Source: Onthovicinus sp900555545 (lineage in GTDB: Bacteria; Bacillota; Clostridia; Oscillospirales; Acutalibacteraceae). Taken from it: a stretch of DNA of 64,000 bases. The translations under genes and the position numbers were made by a program. Location: contig CASFPX010000001.1 in NCBI GenBank assembly GCA_949296915.1, positions 1-64,000 on the forward strand. The letters run 5' to 3'. The stretch's first letter is position 1, and the number at the start of each line of letters is the position of its first letter. Positions 6,294 through 18,232 of the stretch are shown here, one piece after another. The notes beneath the pieces are model-generated. The model saw only the letters and a program-made list of their open reading frames with translations. It made no database searches and was not told the DNA's origin.

Positions 6294-6770
6294 TTATTCC
6301 TCTATGATCCGTACGGTTTTCATCACGACCGGCGTCAGCGGGCGGTCACCCGCATCCGTCTCCACCCCGGCGATCTCATCCACAACCTCCATGCCCTCGA
6401 CCACATGGCCAAAGGCCGCGTAGCTGCCGTCGAGGTGCGGCGCATCCTCGTGCATGATGAAAAACTGGCTGCCGGCGGAGTCGGGCATCATACTGCGGGC
6501 CATACTGATAACGCCGCGCGTGTGTTTGATCGGATTATCCACGCCGTTGCGCGCAAACTCACCCTTGATCCCATAGCCCGGGCCGCCCATTCCGGTCCCC
6601 TCCGGGTCGCCGCCCTGGATCATGAAGCCCGGGATAATGCGGTGGAACGTGAGGCCGTCGTAAAAGCCCTGACGGACCAGCTTTTCAAAATTCTCCACTG
6701 TAATCGGTGCAGCGGTGGGGTCAAGCTCAATCTTGATCTTGCCGCCGTTTTCCATTGTAATTTCAACCAT
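6294..6770 (-). CDS. cyclophilin-type peptidyl-prolyl isomerase
   Basis: A 158-residue cytoplasmic isomerase (no signal peptide) that speeds proline cis-trans folding steps. Typical motifs are present: FHRIIPGFMIQGGD with the catalytic Arg, GxGGPGY, and GSQFFIM. The cyclosporin-contact Trp is replaced by His in DAPHLDG, as in many bacterial cyclophilins. The start at 6770 has AAGGAG 7 bases upstream; the longer frame has none. It follows spoIIE after about 65 bases in the same direction and ends at a bidirectional terminator. Confidence 0.95.
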   Translation of the reverse strand: MVEITMENGGKIKIELDPTAAPITVENFEKLVRQGFYDGLTFHRIIPGFMIQGGDPEGTGMGGPGYGIKGEFARNGVDNPIKHTRGVISMARSMMPDSAGSQFFIMHEDAPHLDGSYAAFGHVVEGMEVVDEIAGVETDAGDRPLTPVVMKTVRIIEE

Positions 6771-6836
6771 GGTAAAACTCCTTTGCCTGTTTTTTAACAG
6801 TATACCATAATTTACAGCGGATTCCAAATGCGTAAA

Positions 6837-9203
6837 TTATTTGCCGATGATGGCGGCCACCACGGTGATATCATCGTCATGGATCCCGGCCACACGGCGT
6901 TTGGCCTCCTGGGCAATGTGGCGGGCGAGCGCACGTGCGTCCCCCTCCTGCCAGTCCTCCAGCCGGGCGCAGATCCACTCCGTGTCGCCCTCCAGCGCGC
7001 CATCCGACGCCATGAGCACAATATCGCCAGCCCCCAGCATGGCCGAGGAACGTGCAAACGCAACCTCCGGCAAAATCCCCGCCGGCAGGGAGGCGTTCTC
7101 GAGCTTGTGGGCCTTGCCGTTTTTACGGATAAAGGAGGCCGGCGCTCCGGCCTTTAAAAAGTCCACCCGCCCGGTAAACAGATCAATACAGGCGATATCG
7201 AGTGTGGCGAGGGATTCATCCGAAGATTTGACCAGCAGGGAGGAGTTGACCACCTTGAGCGCGCAGTCAAAGCCGAACCCCGCCTTGATCAGCCGGGCCA
7301 GCAGCCCGCTCGCCATGGCGCCGTCCACGGCGGCGCGCGCTCCGGTGCCCATCCCATCGCTGATGACCAACAGCTGGCGGCCGCAGCCATCGTTAAAGCA
7401 CTCGTAGGAGTCCCCGCTCACAGCGGAGGAGGAACAGGTGATCTGCGCCCCGGCGGCCGGGGCGGTAAAGCAGGCCCGCTCGCTCAGAGTGATGAGCGTC
7501 TTGCCGCCACAGGTGTTCACACACGGCAGTTCAAACACACGGCGGGCCGCCGTGCCCACCTCCTCCGCGACCATGCGGCGGTCCACCCCCTTGACCGGGT
7601 CGCACAGCACATGCACTGTCATCCGGCCATCTTTATCCAGGATGCAGTCCGCCTCCGTGACCGGGATCTTGTGCGCCTGCAAATGCGTGCGCACACGGTA
7701 GGCCGCCTTGTCGTCGTAGGTTCTGGTTTGGGCATACTCGTTTGAGAGATCCCCCAGCATCTGCGCAATGGTGCCAAACTGCTCCGCAGCCTGGGAGCGG
7801 ATACGCCCGATCTCATCCTGCGCGCTCAGGGATTCGAGATAGTTCGCATATTCCCGGTTGAATGTGGCGAGCAGATCCTCCTTGCGGGTGCACCGTGTAC
7901 GGAAGTATTCGGGCGCATTGTTGAGTGTTGCCCGGCCCTGTGCCCGCAGCGCCGTACCGATATCGTTGAATACATTCATCGTGTCGTCAAAGGCTGTGGT
8001 CCAGCAGAAGGACCGCATGGTACAGCTAAAGCAGACATTGTCGCAAACCTTGCTGTAAATGCCCGTCATATCCGGGGCACAGCGCTCCTTGAGCCCGGCA
8101 CACACCTTGTCCACACACACAGAGACATCCTCCATGGCACTGGAGGCCCCCTTGAGCCGCATGACCAGGGAACGGCGCAGGCCGTCCTCATCCTCCTGTG
8201 CCTGCACGGGGGATTCATCCCGGATCACGGTCCATCCCCGGATCCAGTTGATCGCACCGGCGGGCAGCAGGATCAGGATCACATCCGCCACGGCCGTTTC
8301 AATCAACAGAGCCGCACTGGGCAAGGCGTCCCCGGCGATCAGCGCCGCCACCGCATTGGCCGCGGTAAAGGCCAGTGCGCACCCGAGGGATTTGAGGGGC
8401 GCACAGATCCCGGCGGTCAGCCCGCCGAGGGTATATCCAGCCACGATATAGGCGGCATCCGGGGAACCCACCGCCATAGCCAACCCTGCCGCAATCCCCG
8501 TCACAGCCCCGCCGGAGACGCCCCCCGCACGAGCGGCTACCAGGATCAGCAGTACAGCCGCAATGCGTGCAGGAGCGATCCCGTAGAGGGAGAACTCCGC
8601 CAGGGACATCAGCATCAGGCATACAAAAAGCACCACGCAGGCCATAGAAGTCCTGTCCGCCGTCTTGATTTTTTTGAGATCCAGCTCCGTCACCCGCTCA
8701 AACAGGTAGGCGCATCCGGCGGCAAGAGCCGTCTGTGCGAGGGCGAGAGCCACCCCGGCCGGCGTCACACCGTCGATCATGACGCGGGCCGCACCCGTGA
8801 CGGCACAGCCTGTCCCGGCGGCGAGGACTGCGCACGTCCGTGGGGAAATCCTGTGAAAAACTTTGCCCAATGCACGGGCCATCACCGTGACCACCGCGAT
8901 AGCCGCAATCGATTGCAACGCCTGGGTTCCCGTGCCGGCGATCAGATATCCGGCGGAGGCCCCGAGCGCTGCGGCCAGGCAGGCGCGCAGTGGCGCTGCG
9001 GCGGCAAATGCGATCCCAAACGGCAGATATGCGCCGTCAAAGGTGCGCAGTGACAGTACCAGCCCGGCCAGTGCGTAGATGGCCTGCTCCAATACGATTT
9101 TAACAGCGTCCGGCATCTCGATATCCCGGAGCTTTTTCCGGACGGAGGGCGCAAATTTTCCGGCCGGGAGCTTTAAATCCTTTGCTTTCAACTTCCTCAC
9201 CAC
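6837..9203 (-). CDS. spoIIE: stage II sporulation protein E, SpoIIE
   Basis: A membrane-bound PP2C phosphatase that dephosphorylates SpoIIAA to activate sigma-F in the forespore and localises to the asymmetric septum. Length 788, close to the family norm. Residues about 35-330 hold some ten hydrophobic segments, 330-580 the central regulatory region, and 590-788 the phosphatase domain with metal-binding ISDGMGTG (about 606) and MASDGALEG. The start is GTG at 9203, or GTG at 9200; AAGGGG lies 13 bases upstream, which is wide. The promoter has the unusual 21-base spacing of Spo0A-activated genes. It is evidence that this organism forms endospores. Confidence 0.96.
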   Translation of the reverse strand: MVRKLKAKDLKLPAGKFAPSVRKKLRDIEMPDAVKIVLEQAIYALAGLVLSLRTFDGAYLPFGIAFAAAAPLRACLAAALGASAGYLIAGTGTQALQSIAAIAVVTVMARALGKVFHRISPRTCAVLAAGTGCAVTGAARVMIDGVTPAGVALALAQTALAAGCAYLFERVTELDLKKIKTADRTSMACVVLFVCLMLMSLAEFSLYGIAPARIAAVLLILVAARAGGVSGGAVTGIAAGLAMAVGSPDAAYIVAGYTLGGLTAGICAPLKSLGCALAFTAANAVAALIAGDALPSAALLIETAVADVILILLPAGAINWIRGWTVIRDESPVQAQEDEDGLRRSLVMRLKGASSAMEDVSVCVDKVCAGLKERCAPDMTGIYSKVCDNVCFSCTMRSFCWTTAFDDTMNVFNDIGTALRAQGRATLNNAPEYFRTRCTRKEDLLATFNREYANYLESLSAQDEIGRIRSQAAEQFGTIAQMLGDLSNEYAQTRTYDDKAAYRVRTHLQAHKIPVTEADCILDKDGRMTVHVLCDPVKGVDRRMVAEEVGTAARRVFELPCVNTCGGKTLITLSERACFTAPAAGAQITCSSSAVSGDSYECFNDGCGRQLLVISDGMGTGARAAVDGAMASGLLARLIKAGFGFDCALKVVNSSLLVKSSDESLATLDIACIDLFTGRVDFLKAGAPASFIRKNGKAHKLENASLPAGILPEVAFARSSAMLGAGDIVLMASDGALEGDTEWICARLEDWQEGDARALARHIAQEAKRRVAGIHDDDITVVAAIIGK

Positions 9204-9238
9204 TTTTGGGTCATTCCCCTTGATATTGTTACAAAAGG

Positions 9239-9284
9239 ATTATACGCCCGCCAGTTGGCAGATTTTGTCAGATTACGATCGGCA
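9239..9284 (-). promoter_or_regulatory. spoIIE promoter with Spo0A-type architecture
   Basis: Minus-strand TATAAT (9239-9244) and CTGACA (9266-9271) are separated by 21 bases rather than 17, as in the spoIIG and spoIIE promoters of Bacillus that need phosphorylated Spo0A. TGACAAA (9264-9270) and TGCCGAT (9278-9284) each match the 0A-box TGNCGAA at all but one position; the first overlaps the -35. Confidence 0.68.
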
Positions 9285-9294
9285 GCACAAAGTT

Positions 9295-9320
9295 TTAAAA
9301 AAGGGCTCCCGTAGGAGCCC
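9295..9320 (-). terminator. terminator of the MFS pair
   Basis: GGGCTCC-loop-GGAGCCC (9303-9320), followed on the minus strand by TTTTTT; about 30 bases after the stop of the second transporter gene. Confidence 0.9.
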
Positions 9321-9349
9321 AAAAGTGGTGAAGTATCTGGTATTTACGC

Positions 9350-10525
9350 TCAATACCGGCCCTGCTTTTTCAGGCACCGGACCAGCAGCAGGGTACACCC
9401 TGCCATCAGAACGAACATGAGGGTGAGGAAATAGGGGAACAGCCCAACCCCGACCGCCTGCACCAGGACGCCGAAAATAGGCGGCATCATCATGATCCCC
9501 GTGGAGGCTGCGGCCATCTGTGTCCCCATGACGGATTGTGAGATATCGGAGCCAAAATTTTTGGGTGTGAGGTGGACCAGATTGGGGAATACCGGACCAT
9601 TGCCAAGCCCTACAAGGAACAGCGCCGCCACTGCAACAGGGACCGGCAGCGGCAGGAGCAGCAGGATGACCGCAACCAGCACGATCCCCTGCCCAATGTG
9701 GATCAGGTTCCAGCTTGACAGGCGGTTGGCCAGAACGCCGGACAGGAAACGCCCCAATGTCATCCCCACATAGTAGAACGTAATCACCCCGGCGGCCTCG
9801 TCCACCGCCATGCCCTTGATATCTACCAGATAGGTGCTGCCCCATGTGTTGCAGGTGTACTCAATGGCGCACGAGCCAATAAATACGAGCCAAACTGCAC
9901 GCACAGCCGGCATGGCCGCCATCTCCCGGAACTTGAGTGTGCGCACAGGGCCGCTCTCCTCCTCCGGCGCGGCATCCTTGATTTTTTTCCACAGCGGCAG
10001 GGAGAAAATGGTAATCAGTGCGATTGCCAGCTGGATAAAAAATACAATCCGGTACCCCCGGTGCCAATCGTTTTCCTCCCCGAGCGCCAGGGACATCAGA
10101 TAGGGGCTCAGTGTGATCCCCACCCCATAAAAGCAGTGCAGGAAGCTCATATGCGTCGCCTTGTAGTGGAGCGCCACGTAGTTGTTCAGTGCGGAGTCGA
10201 TCGAGCCCGCACCCAGCCCCAGCGGAATCGCAAATAGGCACAGCCACACCATGCTCCCGGACAGGGAGAAGCCCAGCAGTGCGAGCGCCGTCAGCGAGGT
10301 GCACACTGCGGTAATCTTGGATGTTCCAAACCGGTTGATCAGACGTGCGCTGACCAGGCTGGAGATCACCGTACCGCCGGAGATCAGAATGGTGACAAAG
10401 CTGGCATAGGACATGGGGATGGCGAACTCCTGATAGATGGCGGGCCAAGCCGCGCCAAAGAGTGAATCCGGGATCCCCAATCCGATAAAAGCGATGTAGA
10501 TGACGATGAGCAGGATCGTTGCCAT
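9350..10525 (-). CDS. MFS sugar transporter, FHS/GlcP-like (copy 2)
   Basis: A 391-residue inner-membrane transporter with twelve predicted helices; helix 1 opens LLIVIYIAFIGLGIPDSLFG, followed by the loop motif RLINRFGTSK typical of MFS. It most resembles the FHS/GlcP group of sugar:H+ symporters, but the sugar cannot be read from the sequence. It is a close paralogue of the gene 46 bases upstream (10571-11749), colinear over its whole length, so the two arose by tandem duplication. The likely activator is the divergent AraC protein at 11873. Confidence 0.88.
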   Translation of the reverse strand: MATILLIVIYIAFIGLGIPDSLFGAAWPAIYQEFAIPMSYASFVTILISGGTVISSLVSARLINRFGTSKITAVCTSLTALALLGFSLSGSMVWLCLFAIPLGLGAGSIDSALNNYVALHYKATHMSFLHCFYGVGITLSPYLMSLALGEENDWHRGYRIVFFIQLAIALITIFSLPLWKKIKDAAPEEESGPVRTLKFREMAAMPAVRAVWLVFIGSCAIEYTCNTWGSTYLVDIKGMAVDEAAGVITFYYVGMTLGRFLSGVLANRLSSWNLIHIGQGIVLVAVILLLLPLPVPVAVAALFLVGLGNGPVFPNLVHLTPKNFGSDISQSVMGTQMAAASTGIMMMPPIFGVLVQAVGVGLFPYFLTLMFVLMAGCTLLLVRCLKKQGRY

Positions 10526-10570
10526 ACGTGTGAGACCTCCTGAAAATGTAACATAATGGGCGGGGATTTT

Positions 10571-11749
10571 TTATTCGTACCGGCCCTGCTTTTTGAGTTT
10601 TTGAATCAAGCCAAGGGTGGAGAGCGCCATAATCAAAAACATCGCCAGCAGGAACCATGGGAACAACTGCATTCCAAACGCCTGGCCGATGAGGCCAAAT
10701 ACCGGTGGCATGATGAGAATCCCCGTATTGGAGGCGGCCATCTGTGTACCCATGACGGATTGCGAGATATCGGCCCCAAAATTTTTAGGCGTCAAATAGT
10801 TTAGATTTGGGAATACCGGCCCATTGCCGAATCCGATCAAAAACAGTCCTATGGTACAGAACACCGCGGGCAAGGGGAGCAGCATCAATACAATCGCCGC
10901 CAGCACGACAGCCTGGCCGGTCCGGATCATGTTCCAGCCCGTGACCTTGTGGGAGAGCACCCCGGCCAGGAAGCGCCCCAGCGTCATCCCGACGTAGTAA
11001 AAGGTAATCATCTGCGCCGCGCGATCCACGGTTATCCCCTTCACCTGAACCAGGAAGGTACTGCCCCACGCGTTGCAGGTGAACTCAATGGCGCATGAAC
11101 CGATAAAGATCAGCCACACCAGCCGGACGGACGGCATGGCCGCCAGCTTGCGAAATTTTACTGTGCGGGCGGGATGATCCTCCCCCTCGGGGGCATTTTT
11201 CCGCACCTTTTTCCACAGGGGGAGCGATGCGATCGTAATCAGGGAGATCACCAGCTGAATATAGAATACGGTGCGGTACCCGCCGCGCCAATCGTTCTCC
11301 TCCCCCAGCAGGAAAGACATCAAAAAAGGGCTCAGGGTGATCCCCACCCCGTAAAAGCAGGAGATAAAATTCATATGGGAAGCCTTATAGTGCAACGCCA
11401 CATAGTTATTCAGCGCGGCGTCAATTGCACCGGCACCGATCCCCAGCGGGATGGCAAACAGGCACAGCCACACCATGCTCCCTGACAGCGAAAAGCCCAG
11501 CAGGCCAATCGCCGTCAGTGAGGTGCTCACGGCGGTGATCTTGGCTGCGCCAAACCGGTTAATCAGACGTGCGCTCATCAGACTGGAGACGATCGTTCCC
11601 CCGGAGATCAGCAGGGTGACAAAGTTCGCGTAGGAGACAGGCACCCCCAGCTCCGGGTAAATGGCCGGCCATGCCGTGCCAAACAGGGAATCCGGGATTC
11701 CCAACCCGACAAAGGCGATATAGATAATTATCAGCAGCACAGTCGCCAT
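10571..11749 (-). CDS. MFS sugar transporter, FHS/GlcP-like (copy 1)
   Basis: A 392-residue membrane transporter, first gene of a two-gene operon. It has the same helices and loop motifs as copy 2 (GLGIPDSLFGTAWPAIYPEL, SARLINRFGAAK, NNYVALHYKASHMNFISCFY). Differences concentrate in the C-terminal half and the central loop (WKKVRKNAPEGEDHPARTVK), which may mean different substrates. A TATAAT lies upstream (11785-11790) without a good -35, as expected if an activator is needed. It is divergent from an AraC-type gene. Confidence 0.88.
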   Translation of the reverse strand: MATVLLIIIYIAFVGLGIPDSLFGTAWPAIYPELGVPVSYANFVTLLISGGTIVSSLMSARLINRFGAAKITAVSTSLTAIGLLGFSLSGSMVWLCLFAIPLGIGAGAIDAALNNYVALHYKASHMNFISCFYGVGITLSPFLMSFLLGEENDWRGGYRTVFYIQLVISLITIASLPLWKKVRKNAPEGEDHPARTVKFRKLAAMPSVRLVWLIFIGSCAIEFTCNAWGSTFLVQVKGITVDRAAQMITFYYVGMTLGRFLAGVLSHKVTGWNMIRTGQAVVLAAIVLMLLPLPAVFCTIGLFLIGFGNGPVFPNLNYLTPKNFGADISQSVMGTQMAASNTGILIMPPVFGLIGQAFGMQLFPWFLLAMFLIMALSTLGLIQKLKKQGRYE

Positions 11750-11804
11750 AAAAATAATTCCTCCAAAAAGTCCAAATCTATTTTATTATACTTAATTCAG
11801 GCGG

Positions 11805-11833
11805 TTGTTTCTTTCACTTTTATGCATTATAAT
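11805..11833 (+). promoter_or_regulatory. promoter of the AraC gene
   Basis: TTGTTT (11805-11810), 17 bases, TATAAT (11828-11833). A start near 11840 rules out the ATG at 11822 and supports translation from 11873. Confidence 0.65.
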
Positions 11834-11872
11834 AGAACAAAACCGCCAAACTATCCTTTTTTACGTGGTGAA

Positions 11873-12811
11873 ATGCGTATGATACCCGAAAAAAATATAA
11901 AAAAAGTACCCGGATATCCCGACGCCGAGCTTGTGCTGGATGCCAACAAGCAGGAGCTCACCCAGCATGGGACGGGCGGCTTCCCCTGCGCTTGCTATCT
12001 GGACCGGTATCAGGGAACCTTTTTTCCCTGGCACTGGCACGACGAGTTGGAAATTGCCCTGGTACAAAAGGGGACGCTCAGCTTCGCCGTCAACGAGCAG
12101 CGCTATACCCTGAGCGCCGGCGAGGGACTCTTTGTCAACTCAGGTGTGTTGCACGCCTATGCCGGAGCGGAGGGGGAGGAATCCGTGATTCCAAACATTG
12201 TGTTCCACCCCGCGCTGATCTATGGCACGCAGCAGTCCGTATTCTGGAGCCGGTATATGCGCCCGATTTTAAGCTCCGCCACCCTCTCCCACCTCATTTT
12301 TAAGCCGGAGATTCCCTGGCAGCGCGAGGCTCTTGGCCATCTGCGCACGGCCTACGAGCTTGGGGTTGCGCAGGGCAACGGCTTTGAATTGAAAATGCGC
12401 AGCCATCTGTCGGAGCTGATGCTGCTGATCTTTGAACACAGCTCGGACGCCATTGCCGCCCGCAGTGCCCCTCTGCCGCAGGAACTCAACCGTGTGCGCC
12501 GGATGATCGACTTTATTGACTGCCACTACGCGGAGCCGGTCACGCTTGAACAGATTGCCGGGGCCGCTGCAGTCAGCGAGCGGGAGTGCCTGCGCTGCTT
12601 CCGCAACGTGATCGGCCAGACACCCAAGCAGTACGTCATCCGGCGGCGGATCCAGTACGCATCCGACTTGCTCCTCCACTCCAACCGATCCCTGATGGAG
12701 ATTGGCGAGCTGTGCGGATTCCAGAGCCAGAGTTATTTTATTAAAATATTTCACCGCGCGGTGGGAATGCCCCCCGGTGAATTTCGCAGACGCGGAACGC
12801 CACAGAAATAG
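11873..12811 (+). CDS. AraC-family transcriptional regulator
   Basis: 312 residues. The N-terminal cupin sensor (about 30-130) shows the histidine-rich FPWHWHDELEIALVQKG pattern and a closing VNSGVLHAY, typical of AraC proteins that bind sugars. Residues about 205-305 hold the two helix-turn-helix units (LEQIAGAAAVSERECLRCFR and MEIGELCGFQSQSYFIKIFH). The start was set at 11873 because the only good promoter lies at 11805-11833; GTGGTGAA gives a weak ribosome-binding site. It most likely controls the divergent MFS pair. Confidence 0.92.
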   Translation: MRMIPEKNIKKVPGYPDAELVLDANKQELTQHGTGGFPCACYLDRYQGTFFPWHWHDELEIALVQKGTLSFAVNEQRYTLSAGEGLFVNSGVLHAYAGAEGEESVIPNIVFHPALIYGTQQSVFWSRYMRPILSSATLSHLIFKPEIPWQREALGHLRTAYELGVAQGNGFELKMRSHLSELMLLIFEHSSDAIAARSAPLPQELNRVRRMIDFIDCHYAEPVTLEQIAGAAAVSERECLRCFRNVIGQTPKQYVIRRRIQYASDLLLHSNRSLMEIGELCGFQSQSYFIKIFHRAVGMPPGEFRRRGTPQK

Positions 12812-13124
12812 GAGAAAAAGGAGCGACGGTTCGCTCCCGCTATCATTTTTTTGCGGATGTAGGCGATCCCCCTTTCCCTCAAGGGGAAGGCTTATTGGGC
12901 TGAAAGCCGATGGTTTTCCTCTTTCGTCTCCTTTTTTCGAAACGCCGGGGGCGGCGTTCCCCACAGGGATTGTACAGACTTTCCCCGTGTACCCCGCAAA
13001 AAGTTGATCGCTCCGTGGGGATGTCGTGAGCCTGCTCGTACGCGAATAGACGCAGCCTTCTTTACAACACTTTGACAAGAGCCCGGTGCATGGCACCGGG
13101 CTCTCTCATTCTTTACAATTTAGC
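12812..13124. other. non-coding gap between AraC and gyrA
   Basis: Holds a 7-bp hairpin (GGAGCGA/TCGCTCC) just after the AraC stop, fragments resembling the CCCTTTCC...AAGGGG repeats near 3.7-4.1 kb, and the hairpin at the gyrA end. No gene is seen. Confidence 0.6.
13079..13103 (-). terminator. probable gyrA terminator hairpin
   Basis: A perfect 11-bp stem (13079-13089 with 13093-13103, 3-base loop) lies about 20 bases after the gyrA stop. The sequence after it (TCTTGTCAAAG) lacks a real T-run, so termination strength is uncertain. Confidence 0.55.
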
Positions 13125-15764
<2,640 letters not shown>

Positions 15765-15830
15765 TCGGCGGTACCCACCTTTTCTTCAAGTATCAATTCA
15801 AACGGTTGGCGCAGTACAGCGCACATCCTA

Positions 15831-17882
15831 TCAGATATCCAGATTCTGGACGTAACGGGCATTTTTCTCGATGAATTCACGGCGCGGCTCAACCTTATCC
15901 CCCATCAGGATCGTGAAGGTCTCGTCCGCCTCGATGGCATCCTCCATCGTCACACGCAGCATGGTGCGGTACTCGGGATCCATCGTGGTCTCCCACAGCT
16001 GCTCCGGATCCATCTCACCAAGGCCCTTATACCGCTGTACATCACAGGCATCCGTCCCGCCGAGCGCCTCGATAAAGCGGTCACGCTCCTCATCGGAGAA
16101 GGCGTAATAATGCGTCTTTTTAGCGGTCTTTTTCGTCACACGGTACAGCGGCGGCTGCGCCAGGTAAACATGCCCCTCCTCAATCAGCGGGCGCATATAG
16201 CGGAAAAAGAACGTCAGCAGCAGGGTGCGGATATGCGCACCGTCGACATCGGCATCCGCCATGATCACAATGCGGTCATAGCGCAGCTTGGTGATATCAA
16301 AGTCCTCATCAATACCGGTGCCCAGCGCCAGGACGACAGGCATCAGCTTTTCGTTGCTGAGCACCTTATCCAGCCGTGCCTTTTCCACGTTGAGCATCTT
16401 GCCCCACAGGGGTAAAATTGCCTGGGTGGCGCGGTCGCGCCCCTCCTTAGCCGATCCGCCTGCGGAGTCTCCCTCCACGATGTAGAGCTCTGTCTTGGAC
16501 GGGTCGCGCTCCGTACAGTCGGCCAATTTGCCGGGCAGGGTGCTGCTGCCGTCAAGCGGCGTCTTGCGGCGGGCCAGATCCCGTGCCTTACGTGCAGCCT
16601 CACGGGCGCGCGAGGCGTCGAGCGCCTTGCCGAAGATCACCTTGGCCACGGCCGGGTTTTCCTCAAAGTAGGTCATGAGCTTGTCATAGACCATTTTGGA
16701 GACAAGGGGGGTAATGTCGGTATTGCCCAGCTTGCCCTTTGTCTGCCCCTCAAACTGTGCCTCCGTGAGCTTCACACTGATGACAGCCACCAATCCCTCA
16801 CGCACATCGTCGCCGGTCAGATTTTTATCACTGTCCTTCAGGATGCCGTACCGGCGGCCATAGTCGTTGAAGACGCGGGTCAGTGCATTTTTAAAACCCG
16901 TCTCATGTGTGCCGCCGTCGATGGTGTTGACGTTATTGGCAAAGCTGAGAATTGTCTCATTATAGCTGTCATTGTACATCATAGCCACTTCCGCCGAGCG
17001 GTCGCCGGACACAGTGGCAAAGTGCATGGCATTCTCATGCAGCGGGGTCAGGCCGCGTACCTTGGTGATATACTCCGCAAAGGATTTGATCCCGCCCTCG
17101 TAGCAGAACACCTCTTCCCGTGCGATGCCGTTCTCGTAAGGGAGTCCCTCCTCCTCAGGCGGCCGGCGGTCGGTCAGAGTAATCTTGAGCCCCGCATTCA
17201 GGAAGGCCTGCTCGCGCAGGCGCTTTTCCAATATCTCAAAGTCATAGTGTGTCGTCTCCGTAAAGATCTCGGGATCGGCCTTAAATTTGATAAAAGTACC
17301 GGTCTGATCCGTATCTCCGATCACTGTCAGGTCCGTTTTGATCGCGCCGCGCTCAAAGCGCTGATGGTGGATGTGCCCATCCTGCGAGACTTCAATCTCC
17401 ATCCACTCGCTGAGCGCATTTACTACGGAGGAACCGACGCCGTGCAAACCGCCGGATACCTTATACCCGCTGCCGCCAAACTTACCGCCCGCGTGCAGCA
17501 CAGTGAGCACGAGCGTCACAGCCGGAATACCGGACTTTTCATTGATCCCAACGGGGATGCCGCGGCCGTTATCGCGCACAGTGATAACATCCCCAGGCAG
17601 GATCTCCACCTCGATATGAGTACAAAAGCCAGCCAGCGCCTCGTCGATGGAGTTATCCACGATCTCATAGACCAGATGGTGCAGGCCCCGCGGCCCAGTG
17701 GATCCGATATACATACCCGGGCGCTTGCGGACGGCCTCGAGCCCCTCAAGCACCTGGATCTGATCGGCGCCATACTCCTCGGTCACCTTAGTATCCATCT
17801 GGTCCTGATCGTCAAAGATGACATCCTCGGCGACAGGGCCCATCTGGACTTCTTGATTCTGATTTTCATTCTTTTCTGCCAT
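15831..17882 (-). CDS. gyrB: DNA gyrase subunit B
   Basis: ATPase subunit of DNA gyrase. Length 683, about 40 more than usual because of an acidic, poorly conserved N terminus before QVLEGLEAVRKRPGMYIGST. The GHKL ATP site is seen in VDNSIDEALAG and DNGRGIPVG, the TOPRIM domain in EGDSAGGSA and DADVDGAHIRTLLLTFFFR, and the C terminus has the PLYRV and RYKGLGEM motifs. It is placed between remB and gyrA, the standard Firmicute origin order. Confidence 0.98.
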   Translation of the reverse strand: MAEKNENQNQEVQMGPVAEDVIFDDQDQMDTKVTEEYGADQIQVLEGLEAVRKRPGMYIGSTGPRGLHHLVYEIVDNSIDEALAGFCTHIEVEILPGDVITVRDNGRGIPVGINEKSGIPAVTLVLTVLHAGGKFGGSGYKVSGGLHGVGSSVVNALSEWMEIEVSQDGHIHHQRFERGAIKTDLTVIGDTDQTGTFIKFKADPEIFTETTHYDFEILEKRLREQAFLNAGLKITLTDRRPPEEEGLPYENGIAREEVFCYEGGIKSFAEYITKVRGLTPLHENAMHFATVSGDRSAEVAMMYNDSYNETILSFANNVNTIDGGTHETGFKNALTRVFNDYGRRYGILKDSDKNLTGDDVREGLVAVISVKLTEAQFEGQTKGKLGNTDITPLVSKMVYDKLMTYFEENPAVAKVIFGKALDASRAREAARKARDLARRKTPLDGSSTLPGKLADCTERDPSKTELYIVEGDSAGGSAKEGRDRATQAILPLWGKMLNVEKARLDKVLSNEKLMPVVLALGTGIDEDFDITKLRYDRIVIMADADVDGAHIRTLLLTFFFRYMRPLIEEGHVYLAQPPLYRVTKKTAKKTHYYAFSDEERDRFIEALGGTDACDVQRYKGLGEMDPEQLWETTMDPEYRTMLRVTMEDAIEADETFTILMGDKVEPRREFIEKNARYVQNLDI

Positions 17883-17936
17883 GGATCGATTGTCCTCCTT
17901 GATTGAAGCGCTGAGGGATTCCCCCAGCCACTCCCG

Positions 17937-18215
17937 TTATAAAGAAGCGGAAATTCCCCTCATCTTCGCGCGGTTTGCCAGCGTGCGCGGAGAGATTTGG
18001 GAGATATAGACGCGGTAGTCACACGGATCCTGTCCCTTGCTGCACAGGGAAAAGGAGCGCGGCAGCTCGTAGGAGACATTTGTCACCCGGTTTTCCCGTT
18101 CGCTGCGGGCGAGAAAATCACGTGTAGCCTTACCGATTGTTGTATTTTCAATGTCAAAAATGCCGATCAGGTCATCTGTCGTGATGACGGTCTCGGCGCC
18201 CAGGTGCAGATACAA
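17937..18215 (-). CDS. remB: RemB-like DUF370 regulator
   Basis: A 92-residue small DNA-binding protein of the DUF370 group. The start (MYLHLGAETVITTDDLIGIF) and SYELPRSFSLCS segment match the YaaB/RemB protein found between recF and gyrB in Firmicutes. In Bacillus subtilis RemB contributes to expression of biofilm matrix genes; its role here is inferred. It follows recF by 17 bases and precedes gyrB by 54, in one operon. Confidence 0.9.
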   Translation of the reverse strand: MYLHLGAETVITTDDLIGIFDIENTTIGKATRDFLARSERENRVTNVSYELPRSFSLCSKGQDPCDYRVYISQISPRTLANRAKMRGISASL

Positions 18216-18232
18216 AGTAAAACGCCCCGCTT

